DNA of 64,000 bases from Allofrancisella frigidaquae (lineage in GTDB: Bacteria; Pseudomonadota; Gammaproteobacteria; Francisellales; Francisellaceae). The position numbers were made by a program, and so were the translations under genes. Positions within the stretch are counted from its first letter, which is position 1. Each line of letters opens with the position of its first letter. Location: positions 310,001 through 374,000 of the forward strand of contig NZ_CP038017.1 of assembly GCF_012222825.1 (NCBI RefSeq), read 5' to 3'. A model generated the notes under the pieces. The model was not told the DNA's origin. It was given only the letters and a program-made list of their open reading frames with translations, and did not search any database. Positions 39,125-48,699 of this stretch are shown one piece after another.

Positions 39125-40387
39125 TTAAATAGTCCCTCTCTTCATAGTCTCAAAGAACTCTTCATTTGTTAATGTGCCTTTCATTTTTTCAGTCAAAAAT
39201 TCCATAGCTTGAACATCTTCCATACCACCAAGAATCTTACGTAAAATCCAAAGCTTCTGCAATTCTTCTGGAGTAGTAAGTAGCTCTTCTCTACGCGTAC
39301 CAGACCTATCAAAGCTAATCGCAGGATACACGCGACGCTCAGCAATCTTACGATCAAGGTGTAGCTCCATGTTACCAGTACCTTTGAACTCCTCGAAAAT
39401 AACCTCGTCCATCTTAGAACCTGTTTCTACAAGGGCTGTAGCAATGATTGTTAGGCTACCACCTTCAGCAGTGTTACGAGCAGCACCAAAGAATCTTTTT
39501 GGCTTTTGTAAAGCGTTTGCTTCAACACCACCAGATAGCACACGACCAGATGCTGGTGATACAGTGTTATAAGCACGTGCAAGCCTTGTGATAGAGTCTA
39601 GTAGGATTACAACATCTTGTTTATGCTCGACTAGTCTTTTAGCTTTTTCTATCACAATTTCAGCTAATTGAACGTGGCGTGCAGCAGGCTCATCGAAAGT
39701 ACTAGCTACAACTTCACCACGTACTGAACGTTGCATTTCAGTTACTTCTTCAGGGCGTTCATCAATTAAAAGCATAATTAAGTTACATTCAGGATGGTTT
39801 TTAGCAATTGAGGTTGCGATATTTTGCATCATAATTGTTTTACCAGTTTTAGGTGGTGCCACAATCAAACCACGTTGACCTTTACCGAATGGGGCTGCTA
39901 AATCTATAACCCTGGCTGTGAGATCTTCACTAGAACCGTTGCCGATCTCCATGGTTAGCCTTTCTTTAGCATACTCTGGCGTTAAGTTTTCAAAAAGAAT
40001 CTTTTTTCTAGCAAGTTCAGGAGAATCAAAATTAACACTATCGATGTGTTTAACAGCAAAGTATTTTTCGCTATCACGAGGAGGTCGAATTTTACCAACA
40101 ATACTATCACCAGTGCGTAGGTTTAGTTTTCTAATAAAAGCAGGTGATACATAAATATCATCTGGACTGGCAAAGTATGAGCTATCAGAAGATCTTAAAA
40201 AACCATAACCGTCTTGTAAAACTTCAAGAATACCTTCACCATAAATGTCCTCGCCATTATCAGCATGGTATTTTAAGATAGAGAAAATAAGTTCTTGTTT
40301 TCTTGCACGTAGTGACTCAAGATCTAAGCTTTGAGCTATATCCATTAGCTCGTTTACAGATTTATACTTTAATTCATTTAAATTCAT
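39125..40387 (-). CDS. rho: transcription termination factor Rho
   Basis: Hexameric RNA-dependent helicase that ends transcription at Rho-dependent sites. The 420-residue protein, almost the same length as E. coli Rho, has an N-terminal RNA-binding cold-shock-like domain with GYGFLRS, Walker A PPKTGKT, Walker [17 protein letters not shown], and the Q-loop/R-loop region GGVEANAL. trxA is 57 bases upstream on the same strand; trxA-rho is a common gene pair. Confidence 0.98.
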   Translation of the reverse strand: MNLNELKYKSVNELMDIAQSLDLESLRARKQELIFSILKYHADNGEDIYGEGILEVLQDGYGFLRSSDSSYFASPDDIYVSPAFIRKLNLRTGDSIVGKIRPPRDSEKYFAVKHIDSVNFDSPELARKKILFENLTPEYAKERLTMEIGNGSSEDLTARVIDLAAPFGKGQRGLIVAPPKTGKTIMMQNIATSIAKNHPECNLIMLLIDERPEEVTEMQRSVRGEVVASTFDEPAARHVQLAEIVIEKAKRLVEHKQDVVILLDSITRLARAYNTVSPASGRVLSGGVEANALQKPKRFFGAARNTAEGGSLTIIATALVETGSKMDEVIFEEFKGTGNMELHLDRKIAERRVYPAISFDRSGTRREELLTTPEELQKLWILRKILGGMEDVQAMEFLTEKMKGTLTNEEFFETMKRGTI

Positions 40388-40444
40388 TCGTGATTCTCTG
40401 TTTGTATATATTGTAAATAATAATAGGTTGAACGAAGCTATGAC

Positions 40445-40768
40445 TTATAGATACTTATCTAAGATTGATACAAGTTGACTTTTTTGTACTACACCAACTT
40501 TAGTTTCTTTATGTCCACCATCTTTAAAAACCATAAGAGTAGGAACACCACGAACGGCAAATTTTGTTGCAGTTTCTTCATTATCATCAATATTTATCTT
40601 ACAAACTTTGATTTTATCACCGTAGTGTTCAACTACTTGGTCAAGTATAGGAGACAGCATTTTGCATGGCCCACACCAAGGAGCCCAAAAATCTAATAAA
40701 ACTGGGATATTGCTGTTTAACACTTCATCTTGAAATTGGCTGTCTGTTATATTGATGCATTTTGACAT
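40445..40768 (-). CDS. trxA: thioredoxin
   Basis: Cytosolic dithiol reductant of 107 residues, standard length. It has the active site WCGPC (Cys32, Cys35) after FWAP, and a cis-Pro in RGVPTLMVF. No signal peptide, so it is cytoplasmic. AAAGGAAAA lies upstream of the ATG on the minus strand. First gene of a probable trxA-rho transcript. Confidence 0.97.
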   Translation of the reverse strand: MSKCINITDSQFQDEVLNSNIPVLLDFWAPWCGPCKMLSPILDQVVEHYGDKIKVCKINIDDNEETATKFAVRGVPTLMVFKDGGHKETKVGVVQKSQLVSILDKYL

Positions 40769-40990
40769 AATTTTGTTTTTCCTTTATTTTAATACATTGA
40801 TTTTATAAAAAGCTGATTTTTGTAGGATTACTTTAAACTAGTTATGGATTTGTTTTTTATATAAAGACTAGTTTAGTTGTTAAATTTATAATGTTCATTA
40901 TAAACAAAAAAACTCTTCAAACAAATTTTTTTAGCTATTTTGCTGATATTTTTTTATAATGAGTAATAGTAACAAAAGTAGGTTTTAAAA

Positions 40991-41917
40991 ATGTCTAAGA
41001 TAGTAGCTACCATAGATTTAGGTTCAAATAGTTTTCACATGCTTATAAGTGAGATCAAAACTAGTGGTGAGGTAGTTATACTCTCTAAACAAAAACAAAA
41101 AGTACAACTAAGAGCAGGATTAAATAACAATCTTACAATAAGTAAAGAAGCGCAAGACCGTGCTATTGAATGTCTAGAGTTCTTCGCAAAGGAAATAAAA
41201 GCTTATAATGTAGAATACATTAGGGCTGTAGGAACTTATACTCTAAGAAAAGCCAAGAATAACATTAAAGGGTTTAAAAAAAGGCTTGATAAGGCATTAG
41301 GCACAAAAATAAAAATTATTTCAGGTGCAGAAGAGGCAAGATTAGTTTATGTTGGTGCTAGAGATAACCAAGATATTCATCAGAAGACTTTAGTTATAGA
41401 CATCGGAGGTGGCTCAACTGAGCTTGTAATTGGTAGAGGTAATAAAATACTGATAGCGCGTAGCTTGGATATGGGTTGTGTGGGGATGCAGAAAGATTTT
41501 TTTGGCAATGATAAGTTGGATTTTAGTAATTTTTACACAACAGTTGCTAGAGCTAAAAAGATATTAGGACCGATTATTCTTAAATATAAAAAAGTTGGTT
41601 GGGATGTGGTATTAGGATCTTCGGGAACAATTATATCAGTAACGAATATTTGTCAGCAAATGACAGGGTCATCAGCTATTACTAAAGAATTTCTGAACAA
41701 TTTGATCACCATGATGATGGATAAGAGGCAAGTTGAAAATATCAGCTTTGAAGGTTTGCGTGAAGACAGAGAAAGTGTATTAGCTGGTGGTGTGGCTATC
41801 CTATATGCGATATTTGACTGTTTGGGAGTTTCTCAAATGAATTTATCAAATGGTGCGGTACGAGAAGGTATGCTTTATGAGTTGGTTAAGAGTAAGTATA
41901 AGATTGTTATAAACTAA
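40991..41917 (+). CDS. ppx: exopolyphosphatase / guanosine pentaphosphatase (Ppx/GppA family)
   Basis: Hydrolyses terminal phosphates from polyphosphate or pppGpp. The 308-residue protein has the ASKHA-fold motifs TIDLGSNSFHMLI at the start, SGAEEARLVYVGA, and DIGGGSTELVIG. It lacks the C-terminal HD-like domain of E. coli Ppx (513 residues), so it is the short form. In Francisella, ppGpp is a co-signal for FevR/PigR-dependent activation, so a GppA activity would matter; this is inference. About 150 bases with a palindromic repeat follow. Confidence 0.9.
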   Translation: MSKIVATIDLGSNSFHMLISEIKTSGEVVILSKQKQKVQLRAGLNNNLTISKEAQDRAIECLEFFAKEIKAYNVEYIRAVGTYTLRKAKNNIKGFKKRLDKALGTKIKIISGAEEARLVYVGARDNQDIHQKTLVIDIGGGSTELVIGRGNKILIARSLDMGCVGMQKDFFGNDKLDFSNFYTTVARAKKILGPIILKYKKVGWDVVLGSSGTIISVTNICQQMTGSSAITKEFLNNLITMMMDKRQVENISFEGLREDRESVLAGGVAILYAIFDCLGVSQMNLSNGAVREGMLYELVKSKYKIVIN

Positions 41918-41950
41918 ATTGAAAATAGTAAGTAAATTATAATAAAAAAT

Positions 41951-42027
41951 TGTCATTTCCACGAAAGAGGGAATCTTTTAAATCATAGCCAATAGTAAAG
42001 AGGTTCCGGATCAAGCCAGAAATGACA
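41951..42027. repeat. palindromic intergenic repeat element with 9-base inverted ends
   Basis: Begins TGTCATTTC and ends GAAATGACA, a perfect 9-base inverted pair, with inner partly pairing arms around GGGAATCTTTT and AAAGAGGTTCC. The whole 77-base unit can fold into a long hairpin. Dispersed intergenic palindromes of this type (TGTCATTCC...GGAATGACA) are common in Francisella and other intracellular gammaproteobacteria. It lies between ppx and rarA and has no coding potential. It could act as a transcript end or mRNA stabiliser. Confidence 0.7.
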
Positions 42028-42070
42028 CAACATTTTAGAATTCATTACATGTTTTTATAAGGCTTAAAAT

Positions 42071-43312
42071 ATGAAACACATTCCACTAGCTGCTAGATTG
42101 CGACCACAAAATATTGAGGAAGTAGCTGGGCAAGAGCATCTACTTACTGAAAATGGCGTTTTAACCAAGATATTTAGTAAAGCTGATAGTGTTTGTTCTC
42201 TAATCTTATGCGGCAAAACAGGTGTTGGTAAAACTACTGTTGCAAGGATTATAGCTAAATCAAAAGACTTGGAATTTTTTGAATTATCAGCTGTAGACTC
42301 AGGGGTGAAAGAGGTTAAAAAAATAATAGCTGATAACGAGCATTTAGATAGTTTTGTTTTATTCTTAGATGAAATTCATCGCTTTAATAAATCTCAACAA
42401 GATTTGCTTTTGCCGTATGTGGAGTCAGGAAGAATAATTTTAATAGGGGCTACTACCGAGAATCCAACTTATTACTTAAATGATGCTTTAATCTCTCGAG
42501 TGTTTATACTACGATTAAAAAGACTAGATCAATTAGGTACGCAAAACTTAATTCAAAGGGCACTAAAACAAGATGCTATACTTTCAAAATATAATATTTC
42601 TTTAGAAAACGATCTTACTAGCGCGATATATAATTATAGTGAAGGCGATTGTCGTAAGATTTTAAACTTAGTAGAAAGAATGTTTTTGATTAGTGACCAG
42701 TCAGATACTATTGTTTTCAACAAAGAGTTGTTTGATAAGGCTGTTGGTGAAACAACTAGAAATTTTCACCGTGATGGTAAAGAATTTTATGAGCAATTAT
42801 CAGCTTTTCATAAATCTATAAGAGGGACTGATTCTGACGCGGCTATATTTTGGTTAGGGTTGATGTTAGAAAATGGAGTAGATCCTTTAGTTATAGCTAG
42901 AAGAATGCTTTGTATAGCTTCTGAAGATATTGGTAATGCTGATCCACAAGCTTTAAGAGTCGCGTTAGATGCTTGGAATGCTTATGAGAAACTAGGTATG
43001 CCTGAAGGTAGGTTAGCTTTATCTCAAGCAGCTATATACCTAGCAGTAGCACCTAAAAGTAATGCTTGCTATAAGGCATATAAGAAAGCTTTAGAGGTAA
43101 TTAAGAGTAAAGGAAATATAGATGTACCTCAACATCTTAAAAATTATAAAGACAGCAAATACTTATACCCTCATGATTACCCAAACTCGTATGTGAAGCA
43201 ACAATATTTACCTGTAGATATAGATCAGCATTTTTATACACCCACAGCAAATGGTTTTGAAAGTAAGATTAAAACAAAGCTTGATAGTATAAATAAAATA
43301 AGGCTCAATTAA
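42071..43312 (+). CDS. rarA: replication-associated recombination protein RarA (MgsA) AAA+ ATPase
   Basis: AAA+ ATPase related to clamp loaders and RuvB, acting at stalled replication forks. The 413-residue protein has PLAARLRPQNIEEVAGQ at the start, Walker A CGKTGVGKTT (residues 47-56), Walker B LFLDEIHRFNK, sensor 1 GATTENP, and a C-terminal tetramerisation domain with the family stretch AIYLAVAPKSNA. Length and motifs are standard. Confidence 0.95.
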   Translation: MKHIPLAARLRPQNIEEVAGQEHLLTENGVLTKIFSKADSVCSLILCGKTGVGKTTVARIIAKSKDLEFFELSAVDSGVKEVKKIIADNEHLDSFVLFLDEIHRFNKSQQDLLLPYVESGRIILIGATTENPTYYLNDALISRVFILRLKRLDQLGTQNLIQRALKQDAILSKYNISLENDLTSAIYNYSEGDCRKILNLVERMFLISDQSDTIVFNKELFDKAVGETTRNFHRDGKEFYEQLSAFHKSIRGTDSDAAIFWLGLMLENGVDPLVIARRMLCIASEDIGNADPQALRVALDAWNAYEKLGMPEGRLALSQAAIYLAVAPKSNACYKAYKKALEVIKSKGNIDVPQHLKNYKDSKYLYPHDYPNSYVKQQYLPVDIDQHFYTPTANGFESKIKTKLDSINKIRLN

Positions 43313-43338
43313 TCTATTAAAAAATTGAATTTATGTGT

Positions 43339-43344
43339 TATAAT
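43339..43344 (+). promoter_or_regulatory. candidate extended -10 promoter of rpoA2
   Basis: TGTTATAAT at 43336-43344 is an extended -10 element (TGn plus the TATAAT consensus), 51 bases upstream of the rpoA2 ATG. No convincing -35 hexamer is visible, which fits extended -10 promoters. Candidate only. Confidence 0.45.
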
Positions 43345-43395
43345 CTTTGGAATTGAAAATATCTCTACATAAATATACTTGGTTTCTCAACAACT

Positions 43396-44352
43396 ATGGC
43401 TATAGAAAATTTACTACACCCTACTAATATTAAGATAAATGACTACGGTAAAAATGCAACTAAATTCTCTTTTGAAGCGCTAGATAGAGGTGCTGGTTAC
43501 ACTCTTGGTTTTGCCTTAAAGCAGACTATGCTTTACTCTATTGGCGGAGCGTGTATTACTAGTATCAAAATTAACGATGGTAAAGTTACTTCTTTAGAAG
43601 ATATAATTCCATGTGAAGAAACTGTTGCTGATATTATCCTAAATGTTAAAGCTCTTGCTGTAACATTAGCTGATAATGTAGATACAGGAACTATTATTTT
43701 TGATTTATCAGGTTCTGCTGAAGAGATTTTTTCTGAAGAAGCTAAATTAACTGAAGGTTTGACTATAAATGAAGATGTGTTTATTTGTAGCTACATAGGT
43801 GGTAAAAAACTTAAAATAGAAGCTAAAGTTGAAAAGGGCGTTGGCTATAGACCAGCATTAGAAAGTTTCAAAGATGGTGAATTCTTGCTAGATGCTACTT
43901 TTTCGCCAGTCACTTTTTGTGAGTTTGAAGTTAAAAATGCCCGTGTTGGCAGACGTACAGATCTTGATAGTTTAGGCTTTGATATTAAAACTAATGGTAA
44001 TATAACTTCTCAAGATGCTTTAAGACTAGCAGCTGCTAAGATTCAAAGTCAATTAGTTAATGTGGTTAATGTTGATGAAATAAACCAAGGTGTTTTTGTA
44101 GAAGACCCTACTAAAAATATAGATCCTTTATTGTTAAAGCACGTTGAAGAGTTGAATCTAACAGCAAGATCCTCAAACTGTTTAAAAGCAGTAAATATTA
44201 GGTATATAGGTGAGCTTGTACAAAAAACAGAAACAGAGTTACTAAAAGCACCAAATTTTGGTAAAAAATCTTTAAATGAAATCAAAGATAAATTAGTAGA
44301 ATTGGATTTATCTTTAGGTACTATCATAAATAATTGGCCAGAAGGCTTATAA
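43396..44352 (+). CDS. rpoA2: second RNA polymerase alpha subunit (RpoA2 type)
   Basis: The 318-residue protein has the alpha N-terminal assembly domain ([16 protein letters not shown], then [10 protein letters not shown] and SPV-type contact loops) and a C-terminal domain with the helix-hairpin-helix stretch [24 protein letters not shown]. It lies alone, beside rarA and a tRNA, with no ribosomal protein operon around it, so it is not the standard rpoA. Francisella is known to carry two different alpha subunits that form heterodimers and help recruit the SspA/MglA/PigR regulators. The NTD diverges from typical alpha (KQTMLYS instead of the usual R-x-LLSS), in line with that. Confidence 0.93.
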   Translation: MAIENLLHPTNIKINDYGKNATKFSFEALDRGAGYTLGFALKQTMLYSIGGACITSIKINDGKVTSLEDIIPCEETVADIILNVKALAVTLADNVDTGTIIFDLSGSAEEIFSEEAKLTEGLTINEDVFICSYIGGKKLKIEAKVEKGVGYRPALESFKDGEFLLDATFSPVTFCEFEVKNARVGRRTDLDSLGFDIKTNGNITSQDALRLAAAKIQSQLVNVVNVDEINQGVFVEDPTKNIDPLLLKHVEELNLTARSSNCLKAVNIRYIGELVQKTETELLKAPNFGKKSLNEIKDKLVELDLSLGTIINNWPEGL

Positions 44353-44378
44353 TAGTTTATAATAAAACAACCATTCTT

Positions 44379-44465
44379 GCCGGAGTGGTGAAATTGGTAG
44401 ACGCGCCGGATTCAAAATCCGGTTCTGGCAACAGAGTGCCGGTTCGAGTCCGGCCTCCGGCACCA
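44379..44465 (+). tRNA. tRNA-Leu (CAA anticodon)
   Basis: An 87-base class II tRNA with encoded CCA. The acceptor GCCGGAG pairs with CTCCGGC, the anticodon stem CCGGA/TCCGG has loop TTCAAAA (anticodon CAA), a long variable arm TTCTGGCAACAGAGT follows, and the T arm is GCCGG-TTCGAGT-CCGGC. It reads UUG. A TATAAT at 44358-44363, 15 bases upstream and just after the rpoA2 stop, is a plausible own promoter. Confidence 0.97.
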
Positions 44466-44512
44466 TCTTATATATTTAATTTCAAAGTAGCATGTCTAAA
44501 ACGTTATTAAAA

Positions 44513-45169
44513 TTAAAAAATAACTAGTTGTATAAGCTTCATAACACCAGTTATAAATGGATCCATAATATAAAATAAAAGATTTGAGCCAGCAAAAGGG
44601 ATGATAATTAGTACCAATAGAATAATAAACCCATAGTGTTGGTAACTATTATATTTATGGGCTGCGTTAGGTGATAAAAATGCTGAAATAACTTTACTAC
44701 CATCTAATGGTGGAATTGGTAGCAAATTTAACACCATTAAAACTACATTTATCATCACACCATATAAAGCCATGCTCTGAAAATAAGGACGTAAAGTTAC
44801 GTATTTGGCAACTAAAGCCCAAAGTAAAGCCATTAGAAAATTTGTCATAGGACCAGCTAGAGCAACTAAAGCCATATCTGAACGAGGATTTTTAAGCTTA
44901 CTGTAATCAACAGGTACAGGTTTTGCCCAACCAAAGATAAAAGGAAAGCCAGCAGTAAGTGATGATAATAACATAAGCCCAGGAACTAGAATTGTGCCTA
45001 TTAGATCTATATGAGGTACAGGATTAAGCGTTACACGACCAAGCATATAAGCTGTATTATCTCCGCGTAATTTTGCTACAAGCCCATGAGCAGCTTCATG
45101 CATAGTTATAGCAAATATTAGAGGAATACCAGCCATTAAGATAGTTAAAAGTAGTTGATTTATATCCAT
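44513..45169 (-). CDS. site-2 protease family (M50) membrane metalloprotease
   Basis: A 218-residue, multi-pass membrane protein with zinc motif HEAAH (His24, Glu25, His28) in the first helix and NLLPIPPLDGSKV, with the third zinc ligand Asp, in a later helix. It has no PDZ domain, so it is the short Rip/SpoIVFB-like M50B type and not RseP. Substrate unknown. It lies convergent to tRNA-Leu and divergent from recB, with about 100 bases to the recB start. Confidence 0.9.
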   Translation of the reverse strand: MDINQLLLTILMAGIPLIFAITMHEAAHGLVAKLRGDNTAYMLGRVTLNPVPHIDLIGTILVPGLMLLSSLTAGFPFIFGWAKPVPVDYSKLKNPRSDMALVALAGPMTNFLMALLWALVAKYVTLRPYFQSMALYGVMINVVLMVLNLLPIPPLDGSKVISAFLSPNAAHKYNSYQHYGFIILLVLIIIPFAGSNLLFYIMDPFITGVMKLIQLVIF

Positions 45170-45273
45170 GATTAATAATTATTTTTTAAATGTTAAAAGA
45201 ATTATAGTACTTGTTAGGGTAAATATGAAGCTGTAAGATATTTAAAGAAATATAAGTAGGGACAATCTTATTG

Positions 45274-48200
45274 ATGCAACCATTAGATATAAAGGAAATG
45301 CCTTTAACCGGTCGCCATATTATAGAAGCTAGTGCCGGTACTGGTAAAACTTATAATATTACAGAACTATACGTTCGCTTATTATTGAAGAAAAACCTTT
45401 TACCTAAAAATATCCTTGTGATGACATTTACGAAAGATGCTACTCAAGAAATTATTGGTAGAGTAGAAAGTAAAATTAGAGAAAAGTTAACAACTTATGA
45501 TAATAATTCTTCAGAGCGTAAGCACCTAAAAAAAGCACTTTTAGAAATAGATGAGGCTGCTATTTTTACCATACATGGATTTTGTAAAAAAGTTCTAAGT
45601 GAGCAAGCTTTTGCAAGTGGTATAGATATGGATGTATCTATGGAAGTTGATACATCCGAGCTATTATTAGAAGCCACACGGGAATATTTTCGTAAATACA
45701 TTAACTCTAACGAAGCAAAGTTTAATCTGCTTAGGTCTGCAAATTGGCACACTCCTGAAAATTTTATAAATGGATCTGGTCAAAGCTCTAAAGGTTTCAG
45801 GGAGGTTATACTTTCTAATAATGAAATTGAAGCTTTATCTTTTGAGGTTATTGAAAAACAATTATATGAAGAGAAGCTAAAAGCTTTTGAAGAGGTCTCT
45901 ATTCATTGCGATTTTATATTTGAGAAATTAGTAAATAATCATAGTAAGAAGAGTGAAAGAGAACAAGAATGGAACATTATAAAAGAATGGTGTTTAGATT
46001 ATAAGTTAACTAGTATTCCTAAAGAGCTTTTAAATTTTGTAAATGGTAATCGTTATAGAAACTTAAAAGAAGAGTTTGAGCCGATTTTTTGTAATTTAAA
46101 AGCACTTAAAGATAAATACATTAAAGAAATTAAAGATATTGATACTTACAAGCAGGTTTTCAAAGCATATGTTTTAGCAAAACAAATTTGTTTGGATATT
46201 AGAGAAGAGTTCAAAAACCTTAAAGCCAAAAACGCTGTTTTAGATTTTGACGATTTGATTATAAAGTTACGAGACGCTCTAAAAACTTCGCAAGAGTTAG
46301 CATTATTTTTACAAAAAGAGTATCCTGTAGCACTAATTGATGAATTTCAAGATACTGATAATGAGCAATATGAAATATTAGATACTATTTATCCCCTTAA
46401 AAAAGAAGAGCTATTTTTAGTGATGATAGGTGACCCTAAACAGGCTATTTATAGATTTAGGGGTGGAGATATCTATACTTATCTAAGAGCTAAGCAAAGT
46501 GCAAAATATATTTGGACAATGGATACAAATTGGCGCTCTACTAATCAGATGATAGCAGCTTATAATAGATTATTTTATAAAAGTGACATTTTATCAGCAT
46601 CTAAAGATTATAAAGAAGATGTTTTTAGTCAAGGTATTGGTTATCAAGTAATCAAAGCTGCTAAAACTTTAGGTGAGAGAAACTTTGATGATAACTTGGC
46701 AGCAATTAACTATTTTCTTTATGATCCAAAGCATGAGGATGCTGAAAAAAACCTAACAACAGATGATTTAAGACTACAACTTGCTAAGTGGACAGCAAGT
46801 GAGATAGTTAAATTATTAAAAACTCAAAAAGTCCAAGAAGAAGATATAGCTATATTAGTACAAAATTCAAACCAAGCTAAACTTATTACAGAAAACTTAA
46901 AGGAAGTTGGTCTTAGTTCAGTATATTTAAGTGAAAGAAGTAATATTTATGCTACAGATGAGGCTTGTCAGTTATATACTTTATTAAATGGTCTTAGCAA
47001 TCATCAAGACCAAAAACTCCTAAGGCAAGCTTTAGCTACAGCATTTTTTGGTAAAACGGCAGATGATTTTTTAGATTATAGAAGCTTTGATACAAGCTTG
47101 AAATGGCAGCAAATAGTCGAAAGAGTTAAGCAATTAAGGAAAATATGGTTTACTCAAGGTGTTATGGCTTTGATTATGGAGCTTTTGCATAATGATTTTG
47201 TTGTCCGAGAATTTAACAAAGAAAGAATCCTTACAAATATTTTACATTTAGCAGAGTTAATAAAAATAGCTGAAAACAAGTATAAATCAAAAGATCAGCT
47301 TATTAATTGGTTAGAAAAGCAGATGAATAATCAAAGTTCATCAGGTCAAACTGAACTTAGGCTAGAAAGTGATGAAAAGCTAATAAAAATAGTTACTATT
47401 CATGGCTCTAAAGGCCTTGAATATCCTGTAGTTTTTGTGCCATTTGCTAGTGATGCTAAACTAGAAAAAAACTCTCCTATAAATAAAATTAGTATGCTTG
47501 AGAAAACTTACTATCAGATCGGTGAAGACCAGTTAGTTATAAAAAACATTCGATTACAAGGCTTAGAAGAGGCTATGAGGCTTTTATATGTAGCAGTTAC
47601 TAGAGCAGTTGATAGATGCTATATTGGTGTTGCTAATTTTAATAAGTCACAATATAGTCCATTAGCATTATTTTTGGAGTATACAGAGACTGCTAGCTGG
47701 AAAGATAAGATTCAAAAAGTGACGAATAATCCAAATAATTATAGTGAGTTAATAATTTTTGATGAGATCGATTTTATTGGATATAAATCTAGAAATAGCT
47801 CTATAGATTTAGATAAGCTTGTAGCAAAAAGATTTACAAAAAAGGTTGAAAAAGATTGGCAGCTGATGTCATTTTCAAGTATTACTAGATCAATTCATAC
47901 CCAATATGAACAGCCCTTAGATTTTAAAATTGATGAATTAAAGGAAGATGATAAAGGTACCAACACTAGTTCAGAACTAAAATTTAGGGCGGCCAAAGGA
48001 GCTGATACAGGTAATTTACTACATAATATACTTGAGTTAAGTGACTTTAGTAAGCCTTTAGATGATCAGATAATAAAAGAACAAATGATGATTTATAAGG
48101 TTATAGAGGAAGCTGATTTTGTTCATTTAAAGGCTTGGATAGAAGAGATTGTACGAGCTGATATTCCAAACTTATATAAAAGAGATAATTATTTCAAGTT

Positions 48201-48699
48201 GCAAAATTTAACTATGGAAAGAACCTTAAGAGAGGCTGAGTTTTATTTGCCTGTAACGAATGTATCACTATTTAAAAAAGATATTTACCAAATTTTAGCT
48301 AAGTATAGAAATTCAAATAGTTTAGAGTGTGATTACCAAAGATTATTTGGGATGTTACATGGCTTTATAGATCTTATATTTGAGTATGAGGGACGTTTCT
48401 ATGTGGCTGATTATAAAACTAATTACCTGGGTGATAAAATAAGTGACTATAATCAAGAGGCTATGGAAATAAAAAATCAGCAAAGCATGTATGATTTACA
48501 ATATTTAATATATGGTGTAGCACTACACCGCTTTTTACGACAAAATCTAGAAAATTATGAATTTGATAAAAACTTTGGTGGAGTGTATTATTTTTATTTA
48601 AGAGGTTTCAAGGATGGATACGGTGTTTATAGTGTTATTTTAGAAAAGCAAATCGTTCTAACCTTAGACAGTTTGTTTGGAGAGGATAATGGTTTATAA
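45274..48699 (+). CDS. recB: exodeoxyribonuclease V beta subunit RecB
   Basis: 3'-to-5' helicase and nuclease subunit of RecBCD, which repairs double-strand breaks. It is 1141 residues from ATG 45274 (a TTG directly before it is in frame). UvrD-type motifs: Walker A EASAGTGKTYN, DEFQDTD with Walker B, QAIYRFRGGD, and TIHGSKGLEYPVV. The C-terminal nuclease domain has the DYKTNYLGD motif. Slightly shorter than E. coli RecB (1180). It overlaps recD by 11 bases. recC is not in this window. Confidence 0.95.
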   Translation: MQPLDIKEMPLTGRHIIEASAGTGKTYNITELYVRLLLKKNLLPKNILVMTFTKDATQEIIGRVESKIREKLTTYDNNSSERKHLKKALLEIDEAAIFTIHGFCKKVLSEQAFASGIDMDVSMEVDTSELLLEATREYFRKYINSNEAKFNLLRSANWHTPENFINGSGQSSKGFREVILSNNEIEALSFEVIEKQLYEEKLKAFEEVSIHCDFIFEKLVNNHSKKSEREQEWNIIKEWCLDYKLTSIPKELLNFVNGNRYRNLKEEFEPIFCNLKALKDKYIKEIKDIDTYKQVFKAYVLAKQICLDIREEFKNLKAKNAVLDFDDLIIKLRDALKTSQELALFLQKEYPVALIDEFQDTDNEQYEILDTIYPLKKEELFLVMIGDPKQAIYRFRGGDIYTYLRAKQSAKYIWTMDTNWRSTNQMIAAYNRLFYKSDILSASKDYKEDVFSQGIGYQVIKAAKTLGERNFDDNLAAINYFLYDPKHEDAEKNLTTDDLRLQLAKWTASEIVKLLKTQKVQEEDIAILVQNSNQAKLITENLKEVGLSSVYLSERSNIYATDEACQLYTLLNGLSNHQDQKLLRQALATAFFGKTADDFLDYRSFDTSLKWQQIVERVKQLRKIWFTQGVMALIMELLHNDFVVREFNKERILTNILHLAELIKIAENKYKSKDQLINWLEKQMNNQSSSGQTELRLESDEKLIKIVTIHGSKGLEYPVVFVPFASDAKLEKNSPINKISMLEKTYYQIGEDQLVIKNIRLQGLEEAMRLLYVAVTRAVDRCYIGVANFNKSQYSPLALFLEYTETASWKDKIQKVTNNPNNYSELIIFDEIDFIGYKSRNSSIDLDKLVAKRFTKKVEKDWQLMSFSSITRSIHTQYEQPLDFKIDELKEDDKGTNTSSELKFRAAKGADTGNLLHNILELSDFSKPLDDQIIKEQMMIYKVIEEADFVHLKAWIEEIVRADIPNLYKRDNYFKLQNLTMERTLREAEFYLPVTNVSLFKKDIYQILAKYRNSNSLECDYQRLFGMLHGFIDLIFEYEGRFYVADYKTNYLGDKISDYNQEAMEIKNQQSMYDLQYLIYGVALHRFLRQNLENYEFDKNFGGVYYFYLRGFKDGYGVYSVILEKQIVLTLDSLFGEDNGL

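Noticed and set aside
44379-44465. tRNA-Leu as an integration site for a mobile element
   Set aside because: No integrase gene and no direct repeat of the tRNA 3' end are seen on either side. The neighbours are housekeeping genes.
44513-45169. M50 protease as RseP, the sigma-E regulator protease
   Set aside because: It is 218 residues with no PDZ domains. It belongs to the short site-2 protease type.
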